From Rubricella aquisinus (GTDB lineage Bacteria; Pseudomonadota; Alphaproteobacteria; Rhodobacterales; Rhodobacteraceae), in assembly GCF_014199445.1 (NCBI RefSeq), contig NZ_JACIJS010000005.1, forward strand, positions 62,001-126,000: 64,000 nucleotides of DNA. The letters are read 5' to 3'. The notes under the pieces are model-generated. The model saw nothing but the letters and a program-made list of their open reading frames with translations. It did no database searches and was not told where the DNA came from. Each line of letters begins with the position of its first letter. The first letter of the stretch is position 1. The translations under genes and the position numbers were made by a program. Of this stretch, positions 51,113 through 59,893 are shown piece by piece.

Positions 51113-53473
51113 TTATTTCAGCAGATCAGGCACAATCGTCACGATATCCGGGAAGGCCCACAGCAGGCCAAGGCCAAGCACCTGGATCAACACGAACGGG
51201 ATCACACCACGATAGATATGGCCCGTGGTGACCTCCGGCGGGGCGACCCCACGCAGGTAGAACAACGCAAACCCGAAAGGCGGTGTCAGGAACGAGGTCT
51301 GCAAGTTGACCGCGATCATTATCGTGACCCATTTCGGATCGAGCGTCCCGCCATAGATCACCGGCCCCACAATCGGCACCACGATGTAGATGATCTCAAG
51401 AAAATCGAGCACGAAGCCGAGGATGAACAGAACCAGCATCACCACAAGGAACACCAGCCATTCCTCATCAAAGGATTTGAGGAATTCCTGAATGTAATGC
51501 TCCCCGCCATAGGAGATGACGACGAGGTTCAACAATTGCGACCCGATCAGGATCGCGAACACCATCGACGTCACCTTGGCGGTTTCGCGCACCACCGGGG
51601 TCAGCACCCGCTTGCGGAACAGGATCCAGCAGGAATAGAGGATGCCACCGATCGCGATGTGATAGCAGATCATCGCGACGATGAAGGCGATCCAGTTTTC
51701 GAAGCTGACTTCCTCAATGTTCACGCGCAGATCGAAATTCACGCCCGCAAGCAGCATGATGACAATGGCGAAGGCGGTGATGATCACCGGCTTACCGCGC
51801 CCCGGACCATCCTCCGCCATGCGGCGATAGCCCGCCAACAGGATCGCACCGGCAGCCCCAAGCGCCGCGGCGGGCGTCGGGTTCGTGATCCCGCCAAGGA
51901 TCGAGCCAAGCACGGCCACGATCAGGACCAGGGGTGGGAAGACCACGCGCAACAGCTCATTCTCGCCCAGCCATTTGACAGCCGCTTTCGCGCCATACCC
52001 CATCATGACAAGCGGCACGACGAGGATCAGCAGCGCCGTACCGGGTGAGGTCAGCGGCCCGATAAAGGCCGCATCAAACACCATGCCGAGCAGAATACCC
52101 CCCGCCCCGATCAGAAGCGGCGTACGGTCCTGCTGCGGTGCCACGCCGAAGGAGGTAGCGAACATCAGGCCCGCAATCACCCACAGCGCCATCAGGGAGG
52201 AGGAAAGCGGTGCCGCATTGGCAACTGCCGCCGCACGGTTGGCCGCGATTTCCTCGTCAGTAAGGTCACGCTGCAATTCCGTGCCGCCTGCCGCGTCAAT
52301 CGCGGCCTGCTGGGCAACGGCGAGATCCCACATCTCCTGCCCGTGGCGATTGATCATCGCCTCCTGACAGGTGGGCGGCACATTCGTGCGCAAGACCGCC
52401 TGATCGCCCTGCTCGGACACCGACGACACGCGCACATCCTGCGAACCGGACAGGCCAACCATGTTGGAGCCGATGGCAAAAAGCACGATGGACACCGGCA
52501 CGGCGAGATACCAGATCAGGCCATGGTTCGGGCCGCGCGCGGCGGAATAAGTGGATCCGCCGCCAAGGTCGACAGGCGGGGCCTTCTCCGGGTTTAGGAT
52601 CGCGAAACCAAACGCATAGGCACCATAAAGGACCGCAAGGAAAATACCCGGCAGGATCGCCGCCTGAAACAGCGTGCCGACAGACAGAACCGCCGCTTCG
52701 CCCAGATAGGTCAGCGCGTCCGGGCATTGCAGGTTTTGCGCCCGTGCTTCCTGCGCGGTGGAATAGATGTCACCCGCGAGTGTTCCCAACAGAACGATCA
52801 CGATGGAGGGTGGAATGATCTGCCCAAGCGTCCCTGACGCGGCAATCACACCCGTGGACAATTCCGGCGAATAGCCATTGCGCAGCATTGTCGGCAGCGC
52901 AAGCAAGCCCATGGTCACCACGGTCGCGCCCACAATCCCGGTGGAGGCCGCAAGGAACGCACCCACCACAACGATGGACACCGCCAGACCACCCGGCAAC
53001 GGGCCAAACACCCGCGCCATCGTCGTCAGCAGATCCTGCGCGATGCGGGAGCGCTCAAGCGTGATGCCCATCAGGACGAACATGGCAACGGCCAGCAACG
53101 TCTCAATCGACGGGCCGGCAAAGACCCGCTCGTTCATCCGGTTGACGAAAAAGCCCAGGTTCCGCGTCACCGCATCCTGCCAGCCATTCGCGAACAGCGC
53201 GCTCTCATAGACCGGCAATTCGGGGTATCTGAAATGACTGATCGCATCCCGCCTGACCCCCTCATCCAACAGGGCGAGGTATTCCGCGGACCGCGTGTCG
53301 ATCTTTTCCGTAATCAGGATGCCCGACGCGTCGAGCGAGGCGATGATGACAAAGGCGACAAGCCCCGCCCCGCCGATGGCAAACGCCACCGGATAGCCGG
53401 ACATGATCGCCCCGAACAGACAGGCGAAGGTGATGATGAGGCCAATTTCAATGCCGTCGAGACCAAAAAGCAT
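51113..53473 (-). CDS. TRAP transporter large permease DctM, extended form
   Basis: This 786-residue DctM-type permease is nearly twice the usual ~430 residues. Familiar parts are GLIITFACLFGAIMSGYPVAFAIGGAGLVAF at the start, AVSIVVVGAFLAASTGIVGATVVTMGLLALPTMLRNGYSPELSTGVIAASGTLGQIIPPSIVIVLLG near residue 165, and FLEIIYIVVPIVGPVIYGGTLDPKWVTIMIAVNLQTSFLTPPFGFALFYLRGVAPPEV near the end. Between them are an Asp/Gln/Arg-rich soluble insert around residues 350-430 and extra membrane segments. Long forms of this type occur in alphaproteobacterial TRAP systems. It is the last gene of the dctPQM operon. Confidence 0.92.
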   Translation of the reverse strand: MLFGLDGIEIGLIITFACLFGAIMSGYPVAFAIGGAGLVAFVIIASLDASGILITEKIDTRSAEYLALLDEGVRRDAISHFRYPELPVYESALFANGWQDAVTRNLGFFVNRMNERVFAGPSIETLLAVAMFVLMGITLERSRIAQDLLTTMARVFGPLPGGLAVSIVVVGAFLAASTGIVGATVVTMGLLALPTMLRNGYSPELSTGVIAASGTLGQIIPPSIVIVLLGTLAGDIYSTAQEARAQNLQCPDALTYLGEAAVLSVGTLFQAAILPGIFLAVLYGAYAFGFAILNPEKAPPVDLGGGSTYSAARGPNHGLIWYLAVPVSIVLFAIGSNMVGLSGSQDVRVSSVSEQGDQAVLRTNVPPTCQEAMINRHGQEMWDLAVAQQAAIDAAGGTELQRDLTDEEIAANRAAAVANAAPLSSSLMALWVIAGLMFATSFGVAPQQDRTPLLIGAGGILLGMVFDAAFIGPLTSPGTALLILVVPLVMMGYGAKAAVKWLGENELLRVVFPPLVLIVAVLGSILGGITNPTPAAALGAAGAILLAGYRRMAEDGPGRGKPVIITAFAIVIMLLAGVNFDLRVNIEEVSFENWIAFIVAMICYHIAIGGILYSCWILFRKRVLTPVVRETAKVTSMVFAILIGSQLLNLVVISYGGEHYIQEFLKSFDEEWLVFLVVMLVLFILGFVLDFLEIIYIVVPIVGPVIYGGTLDPKWVTIMIAVNLQTSFLTPPFGFALFYLRGVAPPEVTTGHIYRGVIPFVLIQVLGLGLLWAFPDIVTIVPDLLK

Positions 53474-53494
53474 GGGGTTTTCCTGCCCTTATTC

Positions 53495-54391
53495 TTAGTG
53501 AATGTCCGCGACTTTGGCCGCGATTTCGTCTTCAAGCTCATCAAGGTCGAGATGCTTGCCCGCACTTTCCGGCCCTTCGATGAACTCCAGCAGCGAGCGC
53601 CAGAAGAAGCACCACGCCTGAATGAACATCAGCCCGGCAAAGGCCACGATCAGCATCTTGAACAGGAAATAGGCGTCAAAACCGTTCGGGCTGAACCCGA
53701 TGGTTTCCACATTCCATTTCAAGAGCCGCGCCTTGCGCTCCAGCGATTCAAGGCTATCGGTCGTGTTGATCTTTGGCGTCACCAGATGGCGCCACATGAA
53801 GAACCAGCCAAAGAACCACACAAGGGTCATGGTCGGCATCAACAACAGCGCGGAGCCAAGCATATCCACCATCTTCTTGGCGCGATGGCGCATCCCGGCA
53901 TAAAACAGGTCAACCCGCACATGGCCGCCCTGCACGAAGGTATAGGCGCAACACAGCGCCACGATCATGGCGTTATAGAGCTTCAATTCTTCGGCATACC
54001 AGCTCAGATCACGGGTAAAGACAGAGCCAAACGGCCCGACCGAAATCTCAGACACGCGGAACACGCGCTGCAAGAACACGATCATCACCTGTTGCAGCAC
54101 CATCAAAAGGCCCGCCCAAGCGAAGAAACGACCCAGCGCGTTCTGCATGAACTCCACCCCGACCACCATTTTCCACAGGAAGCCGCGGAAATAGACGCCG
54201 ACAAGGGTGATGATGGTCAGAACGCTGAACACGGCGAAGAAGAACTCCGTCGAGCCACCGTAATAGATGAACCGCATCTTCGCGGTGCTGTCTGACCAGT
54301 CGAGCCATGCCGATGGATTGGCCAATGCTTTGAAGATGCCGGAAAATCCGGCCCAAAACTCGCTGAAAAACAGAAGGATAAGGTCCATCAC
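53495..54391 (-). CDS. TRAP transporter small permease DctQ
   Basis: This 298-residue protein has about four to six membrane segments. Examples are FYYGGSTEFFFAVFSVLTIITLVGVYFRGFLW, WAGLLMVLQQVMIVFLQRVFRVSE, VALCCAYTFVQGGHVRVDLFYAGMRHRAKKMVDMLG (the conserved DctQ H-V-R-V-D motif) and LVWFFGWFFMWRH. It is longer than the typical ~170-residue DctQ, matching the extended DctM. It couples the binding protein to transport. A short acidic tail (LDLDELEDEIAAKVADI) ends it. Confidence 0.9.
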   Translation of the reverse strand: MMDLILLFFSEFWAGFSGIFKALANPSAWLDWSDSTAKMRFIYYGGSTEFFFAVFSVLTIITLVGVYFRGFLWKMVVGVEFMQNALGRFFAWAGLLMVLQQVMIVFLQRVFRVSEISVGPFGSVFTRDLSWYAEELKLYNAMIVALCCAYTFVQGGHVRVDLFYAGMRHRAKKMVDMLGSALLLMPTMTLVWFFGWFFMWRHLVTPKINTTDSLESLERKARLLKWNVETIGFSPNGFDAYFLFKMLIVAFAGLMFIQAWCFFWRSLLEFIEGPESAGKHLDLDELEDEIAAKVADIH

Positions 54392-54480
54392 ATACGCCTG
54401 TTAGATTGGGTGGGTGTGCATTATGTATCCGCACCAAATCCGTGTCCGCGTTGACACAGATCAGGGCCGGATACGGGAAT

Positions 54481-54509
54481 GTCCCGCCCCGGATATACCG
54501 GAGCGGGAC
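54481..54509 (-). promoter_or_regulatory. Hairpin between dctP and dctQ
   Basis: GTCCCGC...GCGGGAC with an inner CCGG/CCGG forms a strong stem in the transcript, without a T-run. Such hairpins often protect the upstream mRNA and lower expression of downstream permease genes. Confidence 0.5.
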
Positions 54510-54532
54510 ATGTCTGGTTGGGACCCCGTCTT

Positions 54533-55621
54533 TTAGCCGCCCATCACGCGATCGCGCTGCGCGGTGTAGACACCGGAGGATTTCGCGATCCAGCCGGAAG
54601 ACTTGCGCATGCTGTCCATCGCGGAATTGGCGATATCTGCAAACAGCTCGTCGCCCATGTTCTCGTCGATGATTTCCTGGCTGGCTGCACCGAATGCATC
54701 CCAAACGCTGTCCGGGAACTCCAGAACACGCACACCAGCGGACTGCAGACGCTCAAGAGCCGCACCGTTTTCCGCCATGAACTGAGCGAGGTTGATGGAG
54801 TGTGCCGCTGCGGACACGTTCTCGATCACTGCCTGATGGCTCGGCGACAGGGAGTTCCAAACGTCGAGGTTGGTGCCGAGAGACAGCGCCGCGCCCGGCT
54901 CGTGGAAGCCTGCGGTGTAGTAAATCTTGGTGATTTCCTGGAAGCCTGCCTTCTCGTCCGCCCACGGGCCGATCCACTCGGTGCCGTCAATGGCACCAGA
55001 GGCCAGTGCCTGATACACTTCCGCGCCGGGAAGGTTCTGCACGGATGCGCCAAGGCGACCCAGCGCCTGACCGCCAAGGCCCGGCATACGGAACTTGAGG
55101 CCGTTGAAATCCTCAGGACCAGTGATTTCCTGACGATACCAGCCACCCGCCTGCGCGCCGGTGTTGCCCGCGAGGAACGGCTTGATGTTGAAAATCTCGC
55201 CAAGCTCGTGGTGCTTCTGCTTGCCGTCCATCCAGTAGTACCAGTTCTGGATTTCCTGAGCGGTCATGCCGAAGGGCACAGCGGTGAAGAACGCCCATGC
55301 CGGGTGCTGGTTGACCCAGTAGTAGTCCGCACCGTGATACATGTCCGCCTGACCGGAGGCCACAGCGTCAAAGCTCTCGAACGCGCCAACAAGCTCGCCC
55401 GCGGCCTTCAGATCAACGGTCAGCTGACCATCGGTCGCTGCGGTGATCATGTCTGCGCAATACTGCGCGCTGTCGTGCACACCCGCGAGGCCACGGCCCC
55501 AGGTGGTGACGAGCGTCAGCGTGCGGCGGCCCTGCGCGTAGGCAGGTGCTGCAAGGGTTGCACCGGCAGCGGTTGCTGCGCCACCAAGTGCGGAATTCTT
55601 AAGAAATGAACGACGGTCCAT
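54533..55621 (-). CDS. TRAP transporter substrate-binding protein DctP
   Basis: This 362-residue protein has a twin-arginine signal (MDRRSFLKNSALGGAATAAG, cut after AYA), then a DctP-type solute-binding fold. RTLTLVTTWGRGLAGVHDSA, YHGADYYWVNQHPAWAFFTAVPFGMTAQE and GWYRQEITGPEDFNGLKFRMPGLGGQALGRLGASVQNLPGAEVYQALASGAIDGTEWIGPW carry the conserved ligand region, including the Arg that binds the carboxylate. The ligand is probably a hydroxy or oxo acid, or an aromatic acid as in related systems. It is the first gene of the dctPQM operon. Confidence 0.93.
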   Translation of the reverse strand: MDRRSFLKNSALGGAATAAGATLAAPAYAQGRRTLTLVTTWGRGLAGVHDSAQYCADMITAATDGQLTVDLKAAGELVGAFESFDAVASGQADMYHGADYYWVNQHPAWAFFTAVPFGMTAQEIQNWYYWMDGKQKHHELGEIFNIKPFLAGNTGAQAGGWYRQEITGPEDFNGLKFRMPGLGGQALGRLGASVQNLPGAEVYQALASGAIDGTEWIGPWADEKAGFQEITKIYYTAGFHEPGAALSLGTNLDVWNSLSPSHQAVIENVSAAAHSINLAQFMAENGAALERLQSAGVRVLEFPDSVWDAFGAASQEIIDENMGDELFADIANSAMDSMRKSSGWIAKSSGVYTAQRDRVMGG

Positions 55622-55811
55622 GTCATCCTCCCATTGTGCCGGTGTCTCAGGGCTCGTCCTGCAAGAGACTCACCACCCGGCGTTACAAAGCATCGTGACG
55701 TTAGCCGTGCGAATGTGTCCTGCAAATACCCAATGCCCCGTAGTGCTGAACGCTTTCTTGCAAAAACAGGGCACTAGGATGGATTGGTCGCAAACAGAAA
55801 CGAATGGACCG

Positions 55812-56444
55812 TCAGGCCAGTGCTGCCCTGACCTCTGCTTCGACCGCCAGCGCCCGGCGCACAGTCGCCCGCTGCGCCATTTGGTTGCGATGGGCCGTGA
55901 TGCGCGGGAATTGCGCGGGATCGACGCCATCGCCTTCCATCCAATTGGCAAGCGTAAACAGATAGGGATCACAGATCGAATACCGCTCCCCCAGCACAAA
56001 TGGCCCGCGCAGGGCGTGCTCCTCGATATAGGTGAAGGCATGGGCGACGGATTGCGGCACCTTGCGCCGCAATGCCTCCAGATGCGCCTCCCCGTCCACC
56101 CAGCGGCTGCCGCGCATCCGGTGCGCATGGGCAACATGAACGGTGGAGCACAGATAGGCGTTAAACGACTGTGCCTGCGCAAATTCCATCGGGTCAGACG
56201 GGGCCAATGCTGCCTCCGGCGCAATTTGCGCGAGATAGGCGAGGATCGCGGGCGTCTCTGTCAGGATATCAGGCCCGAAGCGCAGGGCGGGCACCCGCGC
56301 CTTGGGATTAACGGCAAGATATGCCTCATCCTTCTGCGCGCCCTTGGCGAAGGAAATCGGGGTGAGCGTGATATCCAGCCCCGCGTCATAACACACGATC
56401 AGTGAGGCCAGCGCACAGGTATCCGGCGTGAAGAAAAGGTCCAT
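55812..56444 (-). CDS. Glutathione S-transferase
   Basis: This 210-residue protein has a thioredoxin-like N-terminal domain (MDLFFTPDTCALASLIVCYDAGL, then NPKARVPALRFGPDILTETPAILAYLA, with cis-Pro and the Glu-Ser-type glutathione site) and a helical C-terminal domain. It may detoxify electrophiles or act in a catabolic path. A start seven codons earlier is possible. It is encoded on the same strand as the TRAP operon, 190 bases upstream of dctP. Confidence 0.92.
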   Translation of the reverse strand: MDLFFTPDTCALASLIVCYDAGLDITLTPISFAKGAQKDEAYLAVNPKARVPALRFGPDILTETPAILAYLAQIAPEAALAPSDPMEFAQAQSFNAYLCSTVHVAHAHRMRGSRWVDGEAHLEALRRKVPQSVAHAFTYIEEHALRGPFVLGERYSICDPYLFTLANWMEGDGVDPAQFPRITAHRNQMAQRATVRRALAVEAEVRAALA

Positions 56445-56618
56445 CCCATCGCCTGCGTGGTCCATCTGACGCGCCCTCTCGTGATTTTGCCCCTCACGCT
56501 ACCCGGCGCCCCGTGGGCCCGCAATCTGCCGTTTGGTTTTTGCCCTTTTCATTAAGCGCCACACAGGCTCAAATAGGGCAGCGCCGGGACAGAAGGGCGC
56601 AATTTGGGGAGGAAACAG

Positions 56619-58046
56619 ATGCACGGCCGAACCGGGCTGCGTGGCTGGCGACCGAATTACGGGCAGAAGATCTTTCTTCTGGCGACCCTTCCCCTAATGC
56701 TGGCCGTTGCCGCGATCACGGTGCTTGTGGGCTATCAGTACCGGCAATTGTCCGAGCGGGAGATCGCGTTTCTTGAAGAAACGCTGCTGGAGGCCAAACA
56801 ATCCGAGCTTGGCAATTACATGAGCCTCGCGCGGAACGCGATCTACCATATCTACGGCCCCGCAGGCCCTGACGATCAGGAGGCCAAGACGCGCGCGGCA
56901 CAGATCCTTGCCGCGATGACCTATGGCAAGGAGGGCTTCTTCTTCGTCTATGATTATGACGGGACGAACCTTGTCTCCTCCCGCCAGACCTATCTGATCG
57001 AGCGCAACTGGTTTGACCTGACGGACAGTCAGGGCACGCCCGTGGTGCAACCCCTGATCGCGCTGGCGCGCTCGGGCGGCGGGTATCATCGCTATGTCTG
57101 GCCCAAACCCAGCACTGGCGAAGAGGCAGAGATGTATTCCTACGTCATCGGCTTGCAGGATTGGCAATGGGCGATGGGGACCGGCATTTTCATTGACGAC
57201 GTGATCGCGGAGGTCGATGCCGCGCGCGCAGAGATGGAAGCGCGCATCCGCTCCACCTTCATCTGGATCGCGTCGATCACCGTGGCTGTGCTGATCGGGG
57301 TGTTCGGGTCGGGCCTTCTTATCAACCTGCGCGAAAGACGGCTTGCCGATCAGAAGCTCGCTGTGCTGACCCAACGGATCGTGGACACCCAAGAAGAAGA
57401 GCGCGCCCGCGTCGCGCGCGAACTGCATGACGGGATCAGCCAACTTCTTGTCGGGGTGCGCTATGGGCTGGAGCTTGCGCAACGCAAGATCAGCCAAGGG
57501 GCCGAAGATACCGGCACGATCATCAAGAAATCGACCGATGGGATCACCACGGCGATCCATGAGGTCCGCCGGATCAGCCGTGACCTGCGCCCCGGCGCGC
57601 TCGATGATCTGGGCCTGTCACCCGCGCTCAAGACGCTGGCGGAGGAGTTCTCGGCCCGCACCGGGATCAAGACGACGCTCACCACCGTGGCCCTGCGCAA
57701 CAGCCTGTCGGGAGAGGGCAAAACCGCGCTCTACCGCGTGGCGCAAGAGGCGCTCACCAACATCGAGCGCCATTCGGAGGCCCGCATCGCCCGCATCACC
57801 GTGCGCCCCCACCGCAAGGGCGTCACACTGACCATTCAGGACAACGGCCATGGCTTCAAACCGGGGCGCAACAGCGGGCCGGGCATCGGCCTGCGCAACA
57901 TGCAGGAACGGATTGAACATCTGGGCGGGACATTTACGATCCAGTCGAGCCGTAAGGGAACCATCATCGAAGCCGATCTGCCCGAGCGTCACATCGTGAC
58001 GGGCGAAGATCACTCCGACCAACCATCAGAGAGCCTATCCGCATGA
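56619..58046 (+). CDS. Sensor histidine kinase with Cache domain (NarL-type)
   Basis: This 475-residue kinase has two membrane segments (IFLLATLPLMLAVAAITVLVGYQY and FIWIASITVAVLIGVFGSGLLINL) around a periplasmic sCache domain containing AAMTYGKEGFFFVYDYDGTNLVSS and YHRYVWPKPSTGEEAEMYSYVIGLQDWQWAMGTGIFIDDV. The HisKA_3 part has the phospho-His in ARVARELHDGISQLLVGVRYGLE, and the ATPase part has DNGHGF and GIGLRNMQERIEHLGG. The start has GGGGAGG upstream. Close relatives sense small carboxylic acids. It is coupled to its response regulator. Confidence 0.93.
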   Translation: MHGRTGLRGWRPNYGQKIFLLATLPLMLAVAAITVLVGYQYRQLSEREIAFLEETLLEAKQSELGNYMSLARNAIYHIYGPAGPDDQEAKTRAAQILAAMTYGKEGFFFVYDYDGTNLVSSRQTYLIERNWFDLTDSQGTPVVQPLIALARSGGGYHRYVWPKPSTGEEAEMYSYVIGLQDWQWAMGTGIFIDDVIAEVDAARAEMEARIRSTFIWIASITVAVLIGVFGSGLLINLRERRLADQKLAVLTQRIVDTQEEERARVARELHDGISQLLVGVRYGLELAQRKISQGAEDTGTIIKKSTDGITTAIHEVRRISRDLRPGALDDLGLSPALKTLAEEFSARTGIKTTLTTVALRNSLSGEGKTALYRVAQEALTNIERHSEARIARITVRPHRKGVTLTIQDNGHGFKPGRNSGPGIGLRNMQERIEHLGGTFTIQSSRKGTIIEADLPERHIVTGEDHSDQPSESLSA

Positions 58047-58684
58047 CCCCGATCCGTGTCATCCTCGCTGACGATCATCCGCTGGTGACCGAAGGCGTGC
58101 GCGCCTATCTTGAAACCTTCGATCAGATCGACGTTGTGGCCACCGTGACCAACGGGCCGGATGCGCTTGCCGCGATTGAACGCCTGAAACCGGATGTCAC
58201 GCTGATGGACCTCAACATGCCCGGCATGAACGGCCTCACCGCCACCGAGCGCGCGCTGGAAACAAGCCCACAGGCCCGCATCGTCATCCTGTCGATGCAT
58301 GACAACCCCGAATACATCACCACCGCGCTGCGTCACGGCGCGCGGGGATATCTGCTCAAGGACATTCCCACCGATGAGATCGTGGAGGCCATTGAAAAGG
58401 TCCACGCGGGGGAGGTCTACCTCTGCACTGGCACGGAAAAGATGATCACCGGCTCCAGCGATGATGGCGAGGACGGGCGGGAGCCGCTGACATCGCGCGA
58501 GCAGATGGTGCTGCTGCGCCTCGCCAAGGGCGACAGCAACAAACAGGTCGCGGGGGAGCTCAACATCTCCGTCCGCACGGTCGAGACGCACCGTAAAAAC
58601 ATCAAGCGTAAGCTCGGTATTGCAACCACGGCGGGCCTCACCAGATATGTGCTCGAAAGCGGCCTTTTGGGGCTGGAGCGGTAG
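58043..58684 (+). CDS. NarL/FixJ-family response regulator
   Basis: This 213-residue regulator has a receiver domain (VILADDHPLVTEGVRAYLE, phospho-Asp in KPDVTLMDLNMPGMNG near residue 56, Lys in GARGYLLKDIP) and a LuxR/GerE DNA-binding domain (REPLTSREQMVLLRLAKGDSNKQVAGELNISVRTVETHRKNIKRKLGI). The ATGA overlap with the kinase shows a two-component pair. The nearby TRAP operon is a natural candidate target, as in MctSR-like systems, but this is inference. Confidence 0.95.
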   Translation: MTPIRVILADDHPLVTEGVRAYLETFDQIDVVATVTNGPDALAAIERLKPDVTLMDLNMPGMNGLTATERALETSPQARIVILSMHDNPEYITTALRHGARGYLLKDIPTDEIVEAIEKVHAGEVYLCTGTEKMITGSSDDGEDGREPLTSREQMVLLRLAKGDSNKQVAGELNISVRTVETHRKNIKRKLGIATTAGLTRYVLESGLLGLER

Positions 58685-58711
58685 CAGATACCGGGTTTTG
58701 GATTTTCGGGA

Positions 58712-59620
58712 ATGACCTTTGTTCTGATTGCGGTGGGCCTTGCGGCGCTGATCGCGGGCGGTGCTTTGTTAGTGTCTAGTGCCGTGTCGCTGGCCGCGCG
58801 GTGGGGGCTGCCTCCGGCGGTGATCGGGGCGACGGTCGTGGGCATTGGCACTTCCCTGCCCGAATTGCTGGTATCGGTGCAGGCGGCCCTTGCCGGATCA
58901 CCCGATATCGCCCTTGGCAATGTCGTCGGCTCAAACACCGCGAACATCCTCCTGATCCTTGGCGTATCGCTGGTCATCGGTGGCGCATTCCGGGTGCAAG
59001 CGGATGCGCGCGCTGATCTGATGTGGATGGGCGCGGCGGCGTTGGCGTTGCTGCCGGTGTTCTGGCTTGGCACCGTGGACCGGATCGCAGGGATGATCGG
59101 GTTGGCTGCGGCGGCGGGTTTTGTCCTGATGGCAATACGCCGCGCACCGGATCAGGTGCCTGCGGTTCCCACGCAGGGACCATGGCGCATCGCGGGCGGG
59201 CTCTTGGCCGGGATCGTGGCATTGGTGCTTGGCGCGGATTGGCTGATCACCGGGGCCACTGTGCTGGCCCGTGAGGTTGGCCTGTCAGAAGCCGTGATCG
59301 GCCTGACGGTGATCGCCATTGGCACCTCCCTGCCCGAGCTTGCCACCAGCATCACTGCCGCGATCAAACGGCAGGCGGGAATCGCCTTTGGCAATGTGAT
59401 CGGCTCCAACATTTTCAACGTGTTCGGTATCCTTGGTGCCACGGCGCTGATCTCTCCGATCCCGGTCGCGCCGCGCTTTTTGACCGTTGATCTGCCAGTG
59501 ATGCTGGCGGCCACGGCCCTGATTGCCGTGCCGGCCCTGCTGGGCTGGCGGATCGGGCGCCTGTTTGGCCTGGGGCTGCTGGTGAGTTATGCCGCTTATA
59601 TCGGGGTGGGGCTGGCGTGA
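58712..59620 (+). CDS. Calcium/sodium antiporter (YrbG-like)
   Basis: This 302-residue CaCA-family exchanger has two inverted alpha repeats: VIGATVVGIGTSLPELLVSVQAALAGSPDIALGNVVGSNTANILLILG in the first half and VIGLTVIAIGTSLPELATSITAAIKRQAGIAFGNVIGSNIFNVFGILGATALISPI in the second. About ten membrane segments are visible. The GTSLPEL and VGSN motifs bind cations. It stands alone between the response regulator and the ilv leader. Confidence 0.94.
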   Translation: MTFVLIAVGLAALIAGGALLVSSAVSLAARWGLPPAVIGATVVGIGTSLPELLVSVQAALAGSPDIALGNVVGSNTANILLILGVSLVIGGAFRVQADARADLMWMGAAALALLPVFWLGTVDRIAGMIGLAAAAGFVLMAIRRAPDQVPAVPTQGPWRIAGGLLAGIVALVLGADWLITGATVLAREVGLSEAVIGLTVIAIGTSLPELATSITAAIKRQAGIAFGNVIGSNIFNVFGILGATALISPIPVAPRFLTVDLPVMLAATALIAVPALLGWRIGRLFGLGLLVSYAAYIGVGLA

Positions 59621-59688
59621 GCTGCCCCACGACCAACGAAATTAAATTTCAAAATGCCCTCAATCCGCGTTCTTTCCTACAAATGCCC

Positions 59689-59716
59689 TTGACCCCCGGG
59701 AATCAGCCGTTAAAAC
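59689..59716 (+). promoter_or_regulatory. Promoter of the acetolactate synthase operon
   Basis: TTGACC at 59689-59694 and TAAAAC at 59711-59716, 16 bp apart, lie about 20 bases before the leader peptide. Confidence 0.5.
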
Positions 59717-59736
59717 AGCCTCACGACAAAGGACAC

Positions 59737-59778
59737 ATGATGACCAACACTGTAGTACTTATTGGACGAGCGCGCTGA
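59737..59778 (+). CDS. ilv leader peptide
   Basis: A 13-codon frame, [13 protein letters not shown], is preceded by AAAGGA. Four consecutive codons, Val-Val-Leu-Ile, sense exactly the three end products of the pathway. It lies between a promoter and a terminator upstream of the acetolactate synthase gene, as in classic ilv/leu attenuators. Ribosome stalling at these codons would favour the antiterminator. Confidence 0.8.
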   Translation: MMTNTVVLIGRAR

Positions 59779-59838
59779 CCCCGGAGGATACCCCTCACGG
59801 ACTGATGCGCGCATGACCCCCACCTCGGGGGTTTTTTT
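59778..59838 (+). promoter_or_regulatory. Attenuator: antiterminator and terminator of the ilv operon
   Basis: The terminator is CCCCC/GGGGG (59817-59821 and 59827-59831) with seven T. The segment ACCCCGGAGG at 59778-59787 can instead pair with CCTCGGGGGT at 59823-59832 (nine of ten), which removes the terminator. A second alternative pairing is GCGCGC at 59770-59775 with 59807-59812. Confidence 0.75.
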
Positions 59839-59893
59839 GTGTCTGAAACGGATTGACGAAATGGGGCAGGCCCCCACCACACGGGAGACGACG

